Positions 1 to 8,095 of a stretch of DNA of 64,000 nucleotides are shown piece after piece. The notes under the pieces were generated by a model. The model saw only the letters and a program-made list of their open reading frames with translations, made no database searches and was not told the origin of the DNA. This stretch comes from Arthrobacter sp. NtRootA1. Its GTDB lineage: Bacteria; Actinomycetota; Actinomycetes; Actinomycetales; Micrococcaceae. The stretch covers positions 3,782,001 through 3,846,000 of the forward strand of contig NZ_AP024630.1 in assembly GCF_019976975.1 (NCBI RefSeq), written 5' to 3'. Within the stretch, counting starts at the first letter, position 1, and every line of letters starts with the position of its first letter. A program made the position numbers and the translations under genes.

Positions 1-2586
1 CGTGCCAAGGCTCCGTGCGAAGTCAGTAGCAGCTTCTCCCCCGGCCGCTTGCACAAACCAATCCAGTGGGGACTTATGAACAGACTCCACCTTGGATGGC
101 GATACCGACACAGTTCCTCCTGGAGGCACAACCGCTTCCTCGGAGCTCAAGGGCGCCAAGCCCCACCATGTATCCGGATGTGCCCCGGCCACGGGTGGAT
201 CAACAGAGGCAAGACGGGCCAGCACACGTGCTGCTTCGCGCGCGGTGGGCGATTCGTTCTTGGCGTCGTGATCGTCAGCCTGAACATGCTGTCTCAACTC
301 AGCAACAAGCGCGCGAAGAGTCATCGGGCGATCCACCGGGGTGTAATCGCGCCGGTATTCGCCAGAAGCCAACGGTGCGACGTAATCCAGGAAGGCCGAA
401 GGTTGTTCGTCCTCGGAGGAGACAGCCGTGCAGATGAGCACCTCCTTGGCGCGTGAGACCGCAGTGGAGAAACTCCTGAGTTCGTCGTAGCGAATGTCCC
501 TCAGCCTGCTGAGGGGGCCGCGGCCCAGCGCGTAGTCAACTCCGTGCTCCACGGCGTCCGCAAACAGGGTACTGCCCAGGAGTTCCCCGCGTAGACGGGT
601 GTTCGGCCAGACACCTTCCTGTAGGCCGGCCACGATCACCACAGGCCATTCGCGGCCCGCGGCGCTGGCCGGCGTCATGATTTCCACGCATTCCTCAAGC
701 TGGGCCCTTGCCGCCAGGGTGTCCATCGGAAGTTCCTGGTTCAACAAGTAATCGAGGAACTGTTCCGGGCCGGAGCCGGGCAGTTGATCCACAAATCGCT
801 CCGCTGTGTGGAACAGCGCCATCATGGCGTCAAGGTCGCGGTCGGCGCGGGCCCCCGCACTCCCACCTTCCATCGCAGCGTCAGTCCAGCGCGAAGCCAA
901 CCCCGTGGCGTGCCATAGCGCCCAGAGGACGGATTCCGCGTTGGCCCCAGGCTCGGCTGCGGCGGCGGTGCCCGCAGCAATCATCCGTGCGAGTCGTCGG
1001 GCAGGGTTCCCTTCAATCCCCAACGAAGCCAGCGCTCCCGGTTCAAGCAACGCTTCCACCAGCAAAGCGTCACTGGAACGTCCGCCGCCGCCAAGTAGCT
1101 CCTCGCGCCGGAGTGATTGACGGAGGCGGCGGAGCTCAATGGCGGAGGCTCCACCAATGCGCGAAGTCAGGAGGGAAACAGCGGTTTCAGGAGTGAGTTT
1201 GGCCGGATCAAGGATGACAGCGAAGACTTCCAGGAGGGGTCGGACGGCCACCTCATCCCGGACCGCAGAATCAGCCACAGGAACGCGCACAGGAATTCCC
1301 TGCCCGTTGAGGTAGCGCTGGAGCTGCGAGATCAATCCACCATTGCGGACAATGACCGCAATATCACCGAAGTCCCGGCCCTCACGCAGCTGCGCTTCCA
1401 GAATCCGCTGTGCAACATACCGGAGCTCATGGACGGGAGAAGGCAGCACATGCCCTTCCACCCGCCCTCCGTTGCTGATTTCCTGAACGCTTTCGATGGA
1501 CTCCGGCTGTTCGAGGCGCCTGGCCCGTTGGCCTCCGGATCGTTGGGAGATACGTGCGGCAACCCTTGTCCAGGCCTGCGCCACCTCTGGGCGATGACGG
1601 TGCGTGGTCCACAATGGCCGCTCAAGTACCCCGTGGCTTCCTTCGAGAAGCAGGGGCAGCTCCGCGACAAGGTCCGGCCGCGCTCCGCGGAAGCCCTGCA
1701 CCACGGTGTCAGGCGAATAGGTAACTACGGCGTCCTTGCCCTCGGCAATATCCGCGAGGAGTTCAAACACGGCAGGATTGGATTCCTGGGCATCGTCCAC
1801 GAGAATCAGCTGCAGGCGGTCGCGCTCAGCGGCGAGGAAAGCGGGCGAGTCCTGAAAAATCTGGCGTGCCGTGGTGATGATCCCCGCTGGATCGAAGGCC
1901 TCGGGCATTCGGAGGTCCAAAACATCCCGATACTCACTGTAGAGCTCGGCGGCTGCCATCCAATCCGGACGCCCGCATTCATAGGCGAGCCCCACGAGGT
2001 CCTCTGCAGTGCGGCCGGACTCAATAATGCGGTCAAATAATTGGCGGATCTCGTGGCGGAAGCCACGGGTAGGCAGTGCTGCGGAGAGGTCCTCGGGCCA
2101 GGGCAACTGATGCCCAGGGCGGGAATGGCCCTCCAGTAACTCCTTGATGATCAGATCCTGTTCTGGTCCGGACAGGAGCTTGGGCTGCCGGGGCAACGGC
2201 AGGACGCCCTCCGCTTTGGCCCGCCGGATGACGTCGAAGGCGTACGACGCCCAGGTGCGTGCCGGCGTCGTACTGAGGCTTCTGTCCAGGCGGCCGGTGA
2301 AGGTGTCCCGCAAGGCGGCCGCGGCGTGCCGCCCAGGAGCGAGGATAAGTATCCGATCGGGATCCACGCCGTCTTCATTAACGCGGCGGACCGCGGATTC
2401 GACCAGCACGGTGGACTTTCCCGTGCCCGGGCCCCCAGGAACCAGAACAGGTCCGCCTCCTTGCCTGACTGACACAACCGCATCCTGGTCCGGAGACAGG
2501 TCAGGCGCCGCGTAGTGAATCTCGCGCGGCGGAAGCAGACGGAGTGCTGCCGGGGCTTGGCGGGTTTTGGTAGCTGTTGCGGTCAC
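1..2586 (-). CDS. adnA: AdnA-like UvrD/Rep-family DNA helicase (3' part outside window)
   Basis: Superfamily 1A helicase, probably the AdnA subunit of the mycobacterial-type AdnAB helicase-nuclease that resects double-strand breaks. I translated 862 codons leftward to base 1 without a stop; the C-terminal part, where AdnA carries a RecB-like nuclease domain, lies beyond the window and cannot be judged. Walker A GGPGTGKST is at residues 51-59, and a DDAQES Walker B-type motif follows near residue 240. The GTG start at 2586 overlaps the stop of the upstream alkyltransferase-like gene (GTGTGA), so the two are translationally coupled. Family assignment rests on motifs and on context: M. tuberculosis adnA also sits near an alkyltransferase-like gene. 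A generic UvrD-family helicase is the alternative. Confidence 0.82.
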   Translation of the reverse strand, partial: MTATATKTRQAPAALRLLPPREIHYAAPDLSPDQDAVVSVRQGGGPVLVPGGPGTGKSTVLVESAVRRVNEDGVDPDRILILAPGRHAAAALRDTFTGRLDRSLSTTPARTWASYAFDVIRRAKAEGVLPLPRQPKLLSGPEQDLIIKELLEGHSRPGHQLPWPEDLSAALPTRGFRHEIRQLFDRIIESGRTAEDLVGLAYECGRPDWMAAAELYSEYRDVLDLRMPEAFDPAGIITTARQIFQDSPAFLAAERDRLQLILVDDAQESNPAVFELLADIAEGKDAVVTYSPDTVVQGFRGARPDLVAELPLLLEGSHGVLERPLWTTHRHRPEVAQAWTRVAARISQRSGGQRARRLEQPESIESVQEISNGGRVEGHVLPSPVHELRYVAQRILEAQLREGRDFGDIAVIVRNGGLISQLQRYLNGQGIPVRVPVADSAVRDEVAVRPLLEVFAVILDPAKLTPETAVSLLTSRIGGASAIELRRLRQSLRREELLGGGGRSSDALLVEALLEPGALASLGIEGNPARRLARMIAAGTAAAAEPGANAESVLWALWHATGLASRWTDAAMEGGSAGARADRDLDAMMALFHTAERFVDQLPGSGPEQFLDYLLNQELPMDTLAARAQLEECVEIMTPASAAGREWPVVIVAGLQEGVWPNTRLRGELLGSTLFADAVEHGVDYALGRGPLSRLRDIRYDELRSFSTAVSRAKEVLICTAVSSEDEQPSAFLDYVAPLASGEYRRDYTPVDRPMTLRALVAELRQHVQADDHDAKNESPTAREAARVLARLASVDPPVAGAHPDTWWGLAPLSSEEAVVPPGGTVSVSPSKVESVHKSPLDWFVQAAGGEAATDFARSLGT

Positions 2587-2999
2587 ACAGTCATTTCATC
2601 ATCGGGCACCGACAAAATATGGAGCTGACGCTCCAACTGGTCCGAGATCACATCAATTCGATCGAACTCAGCATCGGTTGGCGCCCATCGTGCAGCTCCG
2701 AGATCCACGCGCCAGCGGCCCTCACCCGTCCGCAAGAATTCCTCAAAGGCGCCGTGCAGGGGCGTGGACTCCTGCACATAATGGCGCAGGGCCTCTGCCT
2801 CATGGCCGGGCGGTGCATCCCCGCTTGCCCGCAGGACACGCCACCAAGCTACGGAACTGCCGTAGTGGCTCATCACCGACCCCACCTGCCGGGGTCCGCC
2901 GGCTCCAAGGAGTTCAGCGACGTCGCCATATGACACGGCCGCGCCGGGCGGAACAAGGTCCACGACAGCCAGCACCGCCGTCACATACTCCATCCGCAT
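2583..2999 (-). CDS. Alkyltransferase-like protein (MGMT DNA-binding domain, ATL)
   Basis: 138 aa, the size of a stand-alone MGMT C-terminal DNA-binding domain. ATL proteins bind O6-alkylguanine, flip it out and hand the lesion to nucleotide excision repair; they do not remove the alkyl group. The helix with PRQVGSVMSHYG keeps the arginine used for base flipping, and SYGDVAE keeps the family tyrosine. The active-site PCHRV of true methyltransferases reads VAWWRVLRASG, so the acceptor cysteine is tryptophan, as in bacterial ATLs. It lies directly upstream of and overlaps the helicase gene, a repair-themed operon. The predicted transcript is leaderless. Confidence 0.87.
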   Translation of the reverse strand: MRMEYVTAVLAVVDLVPPGAAVSYGDVAELLGAGGPRQVGSVMSHYGSSVAWWRVLRASGDAPPGHEAEALRHYVQESTPLHGAFEEFLRTGEGRWRVDLGAARWAPTDAEFDRIDVISDQLERQLHILSVPDDEMTV

Positions 3000-3006
3000 G
3001 TGCTCC

Positions 3007-3012
3007 AGCGTA
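3007..3012 (-). promoter_or_regulatory. -10 hexamer TACGCT of the ATL/adnA operon (leaderless)
   Basis: TACGCT on the minus strand ends 7 nt before the ATG at 2999, with no Shine-Dalgarno sequence between. The expected transcription start falls on or next to the start codon. It is back to back with the -10 at 3054-3059; the two -35 regions would overlap near 3030-3036. Confidence 0.6.
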
Positions 3013-3053
3013 GCCGCAGGAGTGTCGTGCCCAGTACTGTCAGTGCCAGCCGG

Positions 3054-3059
3054 TAGCGT
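3054..3059 (+). promoter_or_regulatory. -10 hexamer TAGCGT of the exonuclease gene (leaderless)
   Basis: TAGCGT ends 6 nt before the ATG at 3066 and no ribosome binding site is present. No convincing -35 is seen 16-18 bp upstream. Confidence 0.6.
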
Positions 3060-3065
3060 GAAAAC

Positions 3066-3776
3066 ATGAGCTCCTGGAACACCCTCCCCCGCGCTGCCTT
3101 CGACCTCGAAACCACTGGGAAGAATTCCCGTTCCGCCCGCATCGTCACCGCTTCAATCACTGTGGTGGATGCACACGGAGAACTCATCAGAGAGCATGAA
3201 TGGCTGGCGGACCCCGGGGTGGAGATTCCCCTGGAGGCCAGCGAGGTCCACGGAGTGACTACGGAGAAAGCCCGCGCGGAAGGCCGACCAGCGGCCGAAG
3301 TCACCCGCGAGGTGGCAGCGGTTCTTCAGCAATTGTTCGACGACGACACCCCCGTCATTGCATTCAACGCCAGCTACGACTTCACGGTGCTCGCTGCCGA
3401 GTCAGCGCGGCATGGTGTCCCCCAATTGACCCGTTTCCCGGTACTGGATCCATATGTGATGAACAAGCAGGTGGACCGGTACCGCAAGGGCAAGCGCACC
3501 TTGACAGCTTTGTGTGAGGAATATGGCGTGATCCTGGACAACGCCCACACCTCAGCTGCGGATGCGTTGGCGACGCTGCGCGTTTTGGATGCCATGGCTG
3601 GCAAATTCCCCAAGTTGCAAATGCCTGCCTCCAAGCTGCACCATTTGCAGGTGGACTGGGCTGCATCCCAAGCTGCTGACTTCCAGCAGTATCTGCGGCG
3701 AAGCAAGCCCACCGCTGTGATCGAAGGCGAGTGGCCCGTACTGCCACCCGAGGACGCCAGCCGAGGCGGCTTCTGA
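3066..3776 (+). CDS. DEDDh 3'-5' exonuclease (DnaQ / Pol III epsilon-like)
   Basis: 236 aa exonuclease-fold protein. Motif ExoI is FDLETTG (D13, E15), ExoII is FNASYDF (D105), and ExoIII is the DEDDh type with H161 and D166 in NAHTSAADA. All four catalytic acidic residues and the histidine are present, so it should be an active DNA or RNA 3'-5' exonuclease. It is a stand-alone protein, as is common in actinobacteria where the replicative polymerase proofreads through its own PHP domain. The role may be repair, given the divergent alkyltransferase-like/AdnA operon. The C-terminal 70 residues are less conserved and not assigned. Confidence 0.88.
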   Translation: MSSWNTLPRAAFDLETTGKNSRSARIVTASITVVDAHGELIREHEWLADPGVEIPLEASEVHGVTTEKARAEGRPAAEVTREVAAVLQQLFDDDTPVIAFNASYDFTVLAAESARHGVPQLTRFPVLDPYVMNKQVDRYRKGKRTLTALCEEYGVILDNAHTSAADALATLRVLDAMAGKFPKLQMPASKLHHLQVDWAASQAADFQQYLRRSKPTAVIEGEWPVLPPEDASRGGF

Positions 3777-3986
3777 GACAGGCTCCGGCACGGGCGACCC
3801 GCAGTTGGGACGCAAGTCACAAGAATTCCGAAGCTCCTCAAGCACGAGCGCTGTGCGCAGGGATTCCATCACTGCGCCCATCGCCGGAATAGATCGGGGA
3901 GCTCAGGGTCCTCTGTAGGAACTTTCTTCGGAAAAAACGAGCCAGAGCAATCACTTGTTCGATTCACCTCCCGTTCGTGGGCTGGT

Positions 3987-3994
3987 GACATAAT
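3987..3994 (+). promoter_or_regulatory. Extended -10 element in the 323-bp gap before the amino acid importer
   Basis: The gap 3777-4099 holds no coding sequence I can support. TGACATAAT (-10 hexamer CATAAT at 3989-3994 with an upstream TG) is the best promoter candidate. It would give a leader of about 100 nt before the ATG at 4100. I see no strong hairpin, riboswitch or terminator in the gap, so the end of the exonuclease transcript is unexplained. Confidence 0.4.
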
Positions 3995-4099
3995 TAAGTT
4001 TGGCGGGTTGAAGTCTGCTAGGGCAGCCATCCCCATACTTGTTGCCACGTTCCCCGCCCACCGCGAACGTCTCTGTGACCCGACGAAAGTGATTTCTTC

Positions 4100-5050
4100 A
4101 TGAAATTCAAAGCCCTCAAGTGGCTGTCTGCTGCTCCCGTAGCCGCGGCCCTGGTGATCTCCTTGGCAGCATGCGGCGGAGGATCCTCCCAGCCCAGCGG
4201 CTCGCCCACCGATGCCCTCGCCGGCAGCGACCAGCAGACCCTGGACAAGTACACCACCGCGGACGTCACGCCGCTGGACAAGATCGACAAGTCCAAGTTG
4301 GGCCTCGTCACCGATGGCACGCTGCGCGTCGGCACCCTGTCCGATGCGCCGCCGAACATCTTCATCGATCCTTCGGGCAAGTTCACGGGTTATGACAACG
4401 AACTCCTTCGCGCCATCGGCGACAAGCTTGGCCTGAAGGTGGAGTTTGCGTCGACTGACTTCTCCGCCCTGCTCTCGCAGGTAGCAAACAAGCAGTTCGA
4501 CGTCGGATCTTCCTCGATCTCCACCACGGATGCCCGTCGAAAGACCGTCGGCTTCACCAACGGCTACGACTTTGGCTACATGGCCGTCGTGACCAAGAGC
4601 GACGCCAAGGTCACCGGCTTCGCCGACCTCAAGGAAGGCGTCCGGATCGGCGTCGTCCAAGGCACCGTTCAGGATGACTATGTCACGAACACTCTCAAGC
4701 TCGAGCCCGTGCGTTTCCCTGACTACAACACCGTTTATGGCAACGTGAAGAACGGTCAGATCGACGCTTGGGTGGCTCCCTCCCAGCAGGCTTCCGGCCA
4801 GGTCAAGGACGGCGACGGTACCAAGATCGCCGAAAAGGTTGTCAACACGCAGAACTTCACGGCCTACGCCGTGAACAAGGACAACCAGCCGCTCCTCGAT
4901 GCGCTGAACGCCGGCCTGGACGCCGTTATTGCTGACGGTACGTGGACCAAACTCACCTCCCAGTGGTACACCGACCGTCCCACCGCGGCCGAGCAGACTC
5001 CGCAGGGCTGGAAGCCGGGCAGCAAGACCGTCCAGATTCCGGCCAAGTAA
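4100..5050 (+). CDS. Amino acid ABC transporter substrate-binding lipoprotein
   Basis: 316 aa family 3 solute-binding protein (SBP_bac_3) for polar amino acids. The signal sequence ends in lipobox SLAAC (Cys25), so it is lipid-anchored on the outer face of the membrane. The mature part shows the GTLRVGTLSDAPP strand, the GYDNELL ligand-site segment and the VGSSSISTT region typical of GlnH/HisJ relatives. It is first in an importer operon; the permease follows after 12 bp. The substrate cannot be read from sequence; glutamine, histidine, lysine or arginine are all possible. Confidence 0.9.
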   Translation: MKFKALKWLSAAPVAAALVISLAACGGGSSQPSGSPTDALAGSDQQTLDKYTTADVTPLDKIDKSKLGLVTDGTLRVGTLSDAPPNIFIDPSGKFTGYDNELLRAIGDKLGLKVEFASTDFSALLSQVANKQFDVGSSSISTTDARRKTVGFTNGYDFGYMAVVTKSDAKVTGFADLKEGVRIGVVQGTVQDDYVTNTLKLEPVRFPDYNTVYGNVKNGQIDAWVAPSQQASGQVKDGDGTKIAEKVVNTQNFTAYAVNKDNQPLLDALNAGLDAVIADGTWTKLTSQWYTDRPTAAEQTPQGWKPGSKTVQIPAK

Positions 5051-5062
5051 CCCGGGCGTTCC

Positions 5063-5827
5063 ATGGATATCCTCAAGCAACTCTCTGACACCTTCCTTGA
5101 CTGGGAGGCGATGGGCGAAGTCGTACCCAAGATGTTCGCCGTCGGCCTGCCGAACACCCTGGTGCTCGCTGTCATTTCGGGCATTATCGGGACCCTGCTG
5201 GGCATGGCCCTGGCCCTGATGGGGATTTCCCGGAACGCCGCGGCCCGGTGGATTGCACGCATCTATACGGACGTCCTCCGCGGACTTCCGCCCGTGTTGA
5301 CCATTCTGGTCATCGGATTCGGCTTTGGCCCCATCATCCGTGAACTGACCGGTTCCACGAGCCCCTACCCGATGGCCATCGCAGCACTGTCTTTGATGTC
5401 GGGGGCCTACATCGGCGAGATCTTCCGATCCGGTATCCAGAGCGTGGACAAGGGACAGCTCGAAGCGTCCCGCGCCTTGGGGTTCGGCTACGGCGCTTCT
5501 ATGCGCTTGGTAGTGGTTCCCCAAGGCATCCGCCGGGTGCTTCCTGCGTTGGTTAACCAATTCATTGCCCTGATCAAGGAATCCTCCCTCGTCTTCCTCC
5601 TGGGCCTGCTGGCTACGGAGCGCGAGATCTTCCAGATCGGCAAGGACGCGGCTGCGACCAGCGGCAACCTCTCGCCCTATGTGGCTGCCGCCATCTTCTA
5701 CCTGGTACTCACTATTCCGCTCACGCACTTCGTGAACTGGATTGATGCCCGCTTCCGTTCAGGCAGGCCTGAAAAGAAAGAACCGGACGATGCCGCGGCG
5801 GTCGTCGGGAAGGGAGCCCACGCATGA
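5063..5827 (+). CDS. Amino acid ABC transporter permease (HisM/GlnP family)
   Basis: 254 aa membrane permease. Several hydrophobic segments flank the EAA loop (residues around 130-155, with EASRALGFGYGASMRLVVVPQG) that docks on the ATPase. It has only one permease gene, so it probably works as a homodimer with the ATPase encoded next, whose start overlaps this stop by 4 bp (ATGA). The charged C-terminal tail after the last membrane segment (RSGRPEKKEPDD) is cytoplasmic. Confidence 0.9.
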   Translation: MDILKQLSDTFLDWEAMGEVVPKMFAVGLPNTLVLAVISGIIGTLLGMALALMGISRNAAARWIARIYTDVLRGLPPVLTILVIGFGFGPIIRELTGSTSPYPMAIAALSLMSGAYIGEIFRSGIQSVDKGQLEASRALGFGYGASMRLVVVPQGIRRVLPALVNQFIALIKESSLVFLLGLLATEREIFQIGKDAAATSGNLSPYVAAAIFYLVLTIPLTHFVNWIDARFRSGRPEKKEPDDAAAVVGKGAHA

Positions 5828-6561
5828 GCGAATTTACATCCGGAACGTTGACGGCAAAGAACATCCATTTGTCGTTCGGCACCAACCATGTCCTGCGGGG
5901 CATTGACCTGCACGTTGAGAAGGGCACCACGGCTTCGGTCATAGGTCCCTCGGGTTCAGGCAAGTCAACGCTGCTCCGTGTGATGAACCGGCTCATCGAA
6001 CCGGACCAGGGCGACATCCTGTTGGATGGCCGATCCGTCCTCAAGGACAATCCCGACGAGCTCCGGCGTCGTATCGGCATGGTGTTCCAGCAGTTCAATC
6101 TCTTCCCCCACAAGACGGTGGCCGAGAACATCTCCCTGGCGCTGCGCAAGATTCGCGGAATGTCCAAGGAACAGGCGCGTGAGGAAGCCTTGGCCCAACT
6201 GGACCTGGTGGGCCTCAAGCACAGGGCCGATGCCCGCCCTGCCAATCTTTCGGGTGGACAGCAACAGCGCGTAGCCATTGCCCGTGCGCTTGCCATGAAG
6301 CCCGAGGTCATGTTCTTCGATGAGGCCACTTCCGCGCTGGACCCGGAACTCGTCAAGGGCGTACTTGCCCTGATGACCGATCTCGCGCAGGGAGGCATGA
6401 CCATGGTGGTGGTTACCCATGAGATGGGCTTCTCCCGCAATGTCTCAGACGTGGTGACGTTCATGGACGCTGGCGTAGTTGTGGAATCCGGTCCGCCGGA
6501 GCAGCTGTTCAACGACCCCCGGACAGAGCGGCTCCAAGGCTTCCTCTCGGACGTCCTCTAG
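5824..6561 (+). CDS. Amino acid ABC transporter ATP-binding protein (GlnQ-like)
   Basis: 245 aa nucleotide-binding subunit. Walker A GPSGSGKST is near residue 42, signature LSGGQQQR near 140, Walker B VMFFDEATSALDPE just after it, and the H-loop VVVTHEMGF near 200. This motif set is characteristic of the polar amino acid transporter ATPases. Its ATG overlaps the permease stop (ATGA), and it closes the three-gene operon binding protein-permease-ATPase. Confidence 0.93.
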   Translation: MSEFTSGTLTAKNIHLSFGTNHVLRGIDLHVEKGTTASVIGPSGSGKSTLLRVMNRLIEPDQGDILLDGRSVLKDNPDELRRRIGMVFQQFNLFPHKTVAENISLALRKIRGMSKEQAREEALAQLDLVGLKHRADARPANLSGGQQQRVAIARALAMKPEVMFFDEATSALDPELVKGVLALMTDLAQGGMTMVVVTHEMGFSRNVSDVVTFMDAGVVVESGPPEQLFNDPRTERLQGFLSDVL

Positions 6562-6586
6562 TCCCCGCAAGGCAGCCAAACAGCAG

Positions 6587-6636
6587 ACCCCGCCTCCAGA
6601 CCTTCGCCCTAGTGGTGAAAGTCAGGGATGCGGGGT
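6587..6636. terminator. Possible terminator between convergent ABC and GH3 genes
   Basis: ACCCCGC (6587-6593) pairs with GCGGGGT (6630-6636), with an inner CCCT/AGGG pairing, followed on the plus strand by TTTCC. The loop is long, so this is a moderate candidate. Confidence 0.35.
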
Positions 6637-6703
6637 TTCCTGCATTAAGCGCAATGGCGGCGGGGCACCAGCCAGTCTCCGCCCCCTTATCTTATTTCCA
6701 GCA

Positions 6704-7984
6704 TTACTTCCCGAGTTTCACAGACAACACCGTCAGGGCCGCAGCGTCCACCTTATTGCGGAAATCCGGCTCGGACTGCGCTTTCTGGAGGACGGCGCCA
6801 TACATCGCGGGGATGCTTCCCGGGTCCGCGCATACCAGCATCGTGCCGCCCGCTGCGAAGAAGTTGATAGCGCGGTCCGCGGTGGTCCACGGCTTCAACT
6901 GTGCTGCACTACAGACGTCATCCGAGAGGATAATGCCTTTGAAGCCAGCGTCGCCGCGAAGCATCTGCCCCATGACCACGGGTGAGAACGGCGCGATGTT
7001 GGCGGGGTCGATTTGGTCGTAGTAGGCATTGGACACCATGACCCATTGCACGCCGTTCGTAATGGCTGTCCGAAATGGCTCCAGGGCAGGGTCATTCCGC
7101 GTAGTTTCAGTGTCCCTGACGTTCTGGCTGACATCGGTGTTGGGAACTACCCGGCCGAGACCTGGGAAGTGCTTCACGACCGGTGCAACCCCGGCATCCT
7201 TCATGCCTTGGGCAAAAGCGTTTCCGAGGTTGGACACTTGCCCCGGTACATATCCATACTCGCGTTGGAATTGTCCGATGGGCGCATTGGATGGCGCGAA
7301 CCCAGGGCTCGTCACAGTATCAAGGACCGGAGCCAGATTGACGTTGACGCCAGCGCTACGGAGTTCCTTCCCCCAAACAGTGGCGTCTGCCCGCAGCTTC
7401 GCGGGACCAGCCCCGGCCTGCGCCAACGCGGCAGGGATGGCGGAGAAACCCGGACCAGCCAGGACCTGGACGTATCCACCTTCCTGGTCAGTGGCCACGA
7501 AAAGAGGCAGCCCACCGGTAGTTTCAGCGGAAACCGTCCCGGTGAGGGACGCCACGACGGCAGCTGTGGCAGCAGTCCCGGCCTTGCTGCGACCACTCAA
7601 GTAGACGTTCCCTGCGTGGTATTTGGTGAGTGCTTCCATGGTGCCCGGCTCCGCACCCGTCGCCTTCGCGGCAACCATGAAGAGCTGCCCAACACGTTGC
7701 TCGAGGCTTAGCCTGGCCAGCTGTTGTTGCGCCGTGGACAGTGCTTCGGGGGTAGGTGCTGCCGAAGGTGCCGGGGAGTCCTTGGGCTGGCTCGACGCCC
7801 CGGACGTGGCCTTGCCCGGAACAGGGGTATTCGTCGGCGAGGGGGTAATTGCAGACGGCGAAACCGGTGCAGTTGTGGCGCTCGCGGTTTCATTTCCGCT
7901 TGAGCAACCAGGCACCATAGTGACCAGGATTCCGGCCGCCGCGGCCCTTACACCAAGGGATGCAATTGACTGGATTCTGCGCAT
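6704..7984 (-). CDS. GH3-family (NagZ-like) lipoprotein
   Basis: 426 aa glycoside hydrolase family 3 N-terminal domain protein. The signal peptide ends in lipobox MVPGC (Cys27), then a long Ala/Pro/Ser/Thr linker to about residue 90 sets the catalytic barrel off the membrane. ATDQEGGYV and KHFPGLG are GH3 hallmarks. The nucleophile aspartate is in LSDDV (roughly residue 350). In NagZ-type enzymes the acid/base histidine lies in a D-S/T-H motif after KHFPGHG; here the segment reads GRVVPNTDVSQ with no histidine. Activity on N-acetylglucosaminides (cell-wall turnover) is likely by family but unproved. It is downstream of hemL on the same strand, after a 111-bp gap, and appears to be a separate unit. 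Confidence 0.85.
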   Translation of the reverse strand: MRRIQSIASLGVRAAAAGILVTMVPGCSSGNETASATTAPVSPSAITPSPTNTPVPGKATSGASSQPKDSPAPSAAPTPEALSTAQQQLARLSLEQRVGQLFMVAAKATGAEPGTMEALTKYHAGNVYLSGRSKAGTAATAAVVASLTGTVSAETTGGLPLFVATDQEGGYVQVLAGPGFSAIPAALAQAGAGPAKLRADATVWGKELRSAGVNVNLAPVLDTVTSPGFAPSNAPIGQFQREYGYVPGQVSNLGNAFAQGMKDAGVAPVVKHFPGLGRVVPNTDVSQNVRDTETTRNDPALEPFRTAITNGVQWVMVSNAYYDQIDPANIAPFSPVVMGQMLRGDAGFKGIILSDDVCSAAQLKPWTTADRAINFFAAGGTMLVCADPGSIPAMYGAVLQKAQSEPDFRNKVDAAALTVLSVKLGK

Positions 7985-8095
7985 GGTAAACCGTGAATTC
8001 GTTGGGGTTGGGTTTCCCTTACGAGCCTACCCCGGGAAGTCGCAGTGCCCCAGCCTGCTTCGACCAGCCGGCCGGGGCGCCGCGTTGTCCTTGAC

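Noticed and set aside
1117..2040. 307-codon plus-strand frame opposite the first gene
   Set aside because: The minus strand carries a continuous helicase reading frame with Walker motifs through the same region.
4011..4099. Amino acid-responsive riboswitch in the leader of the first ABC importer
   Set aside because: I looked for glycine, lysine and SAM-type conserved cores and found none; the leader lacks an evident expression platform.
3869..5728. Long minus-strand open frame of over 600 codons opposite the amino acid importer
   Set aside because: It is the antisense shadow of two well-supported ABC genes with clear motifs; its protein is low-complexity and shows no domain.
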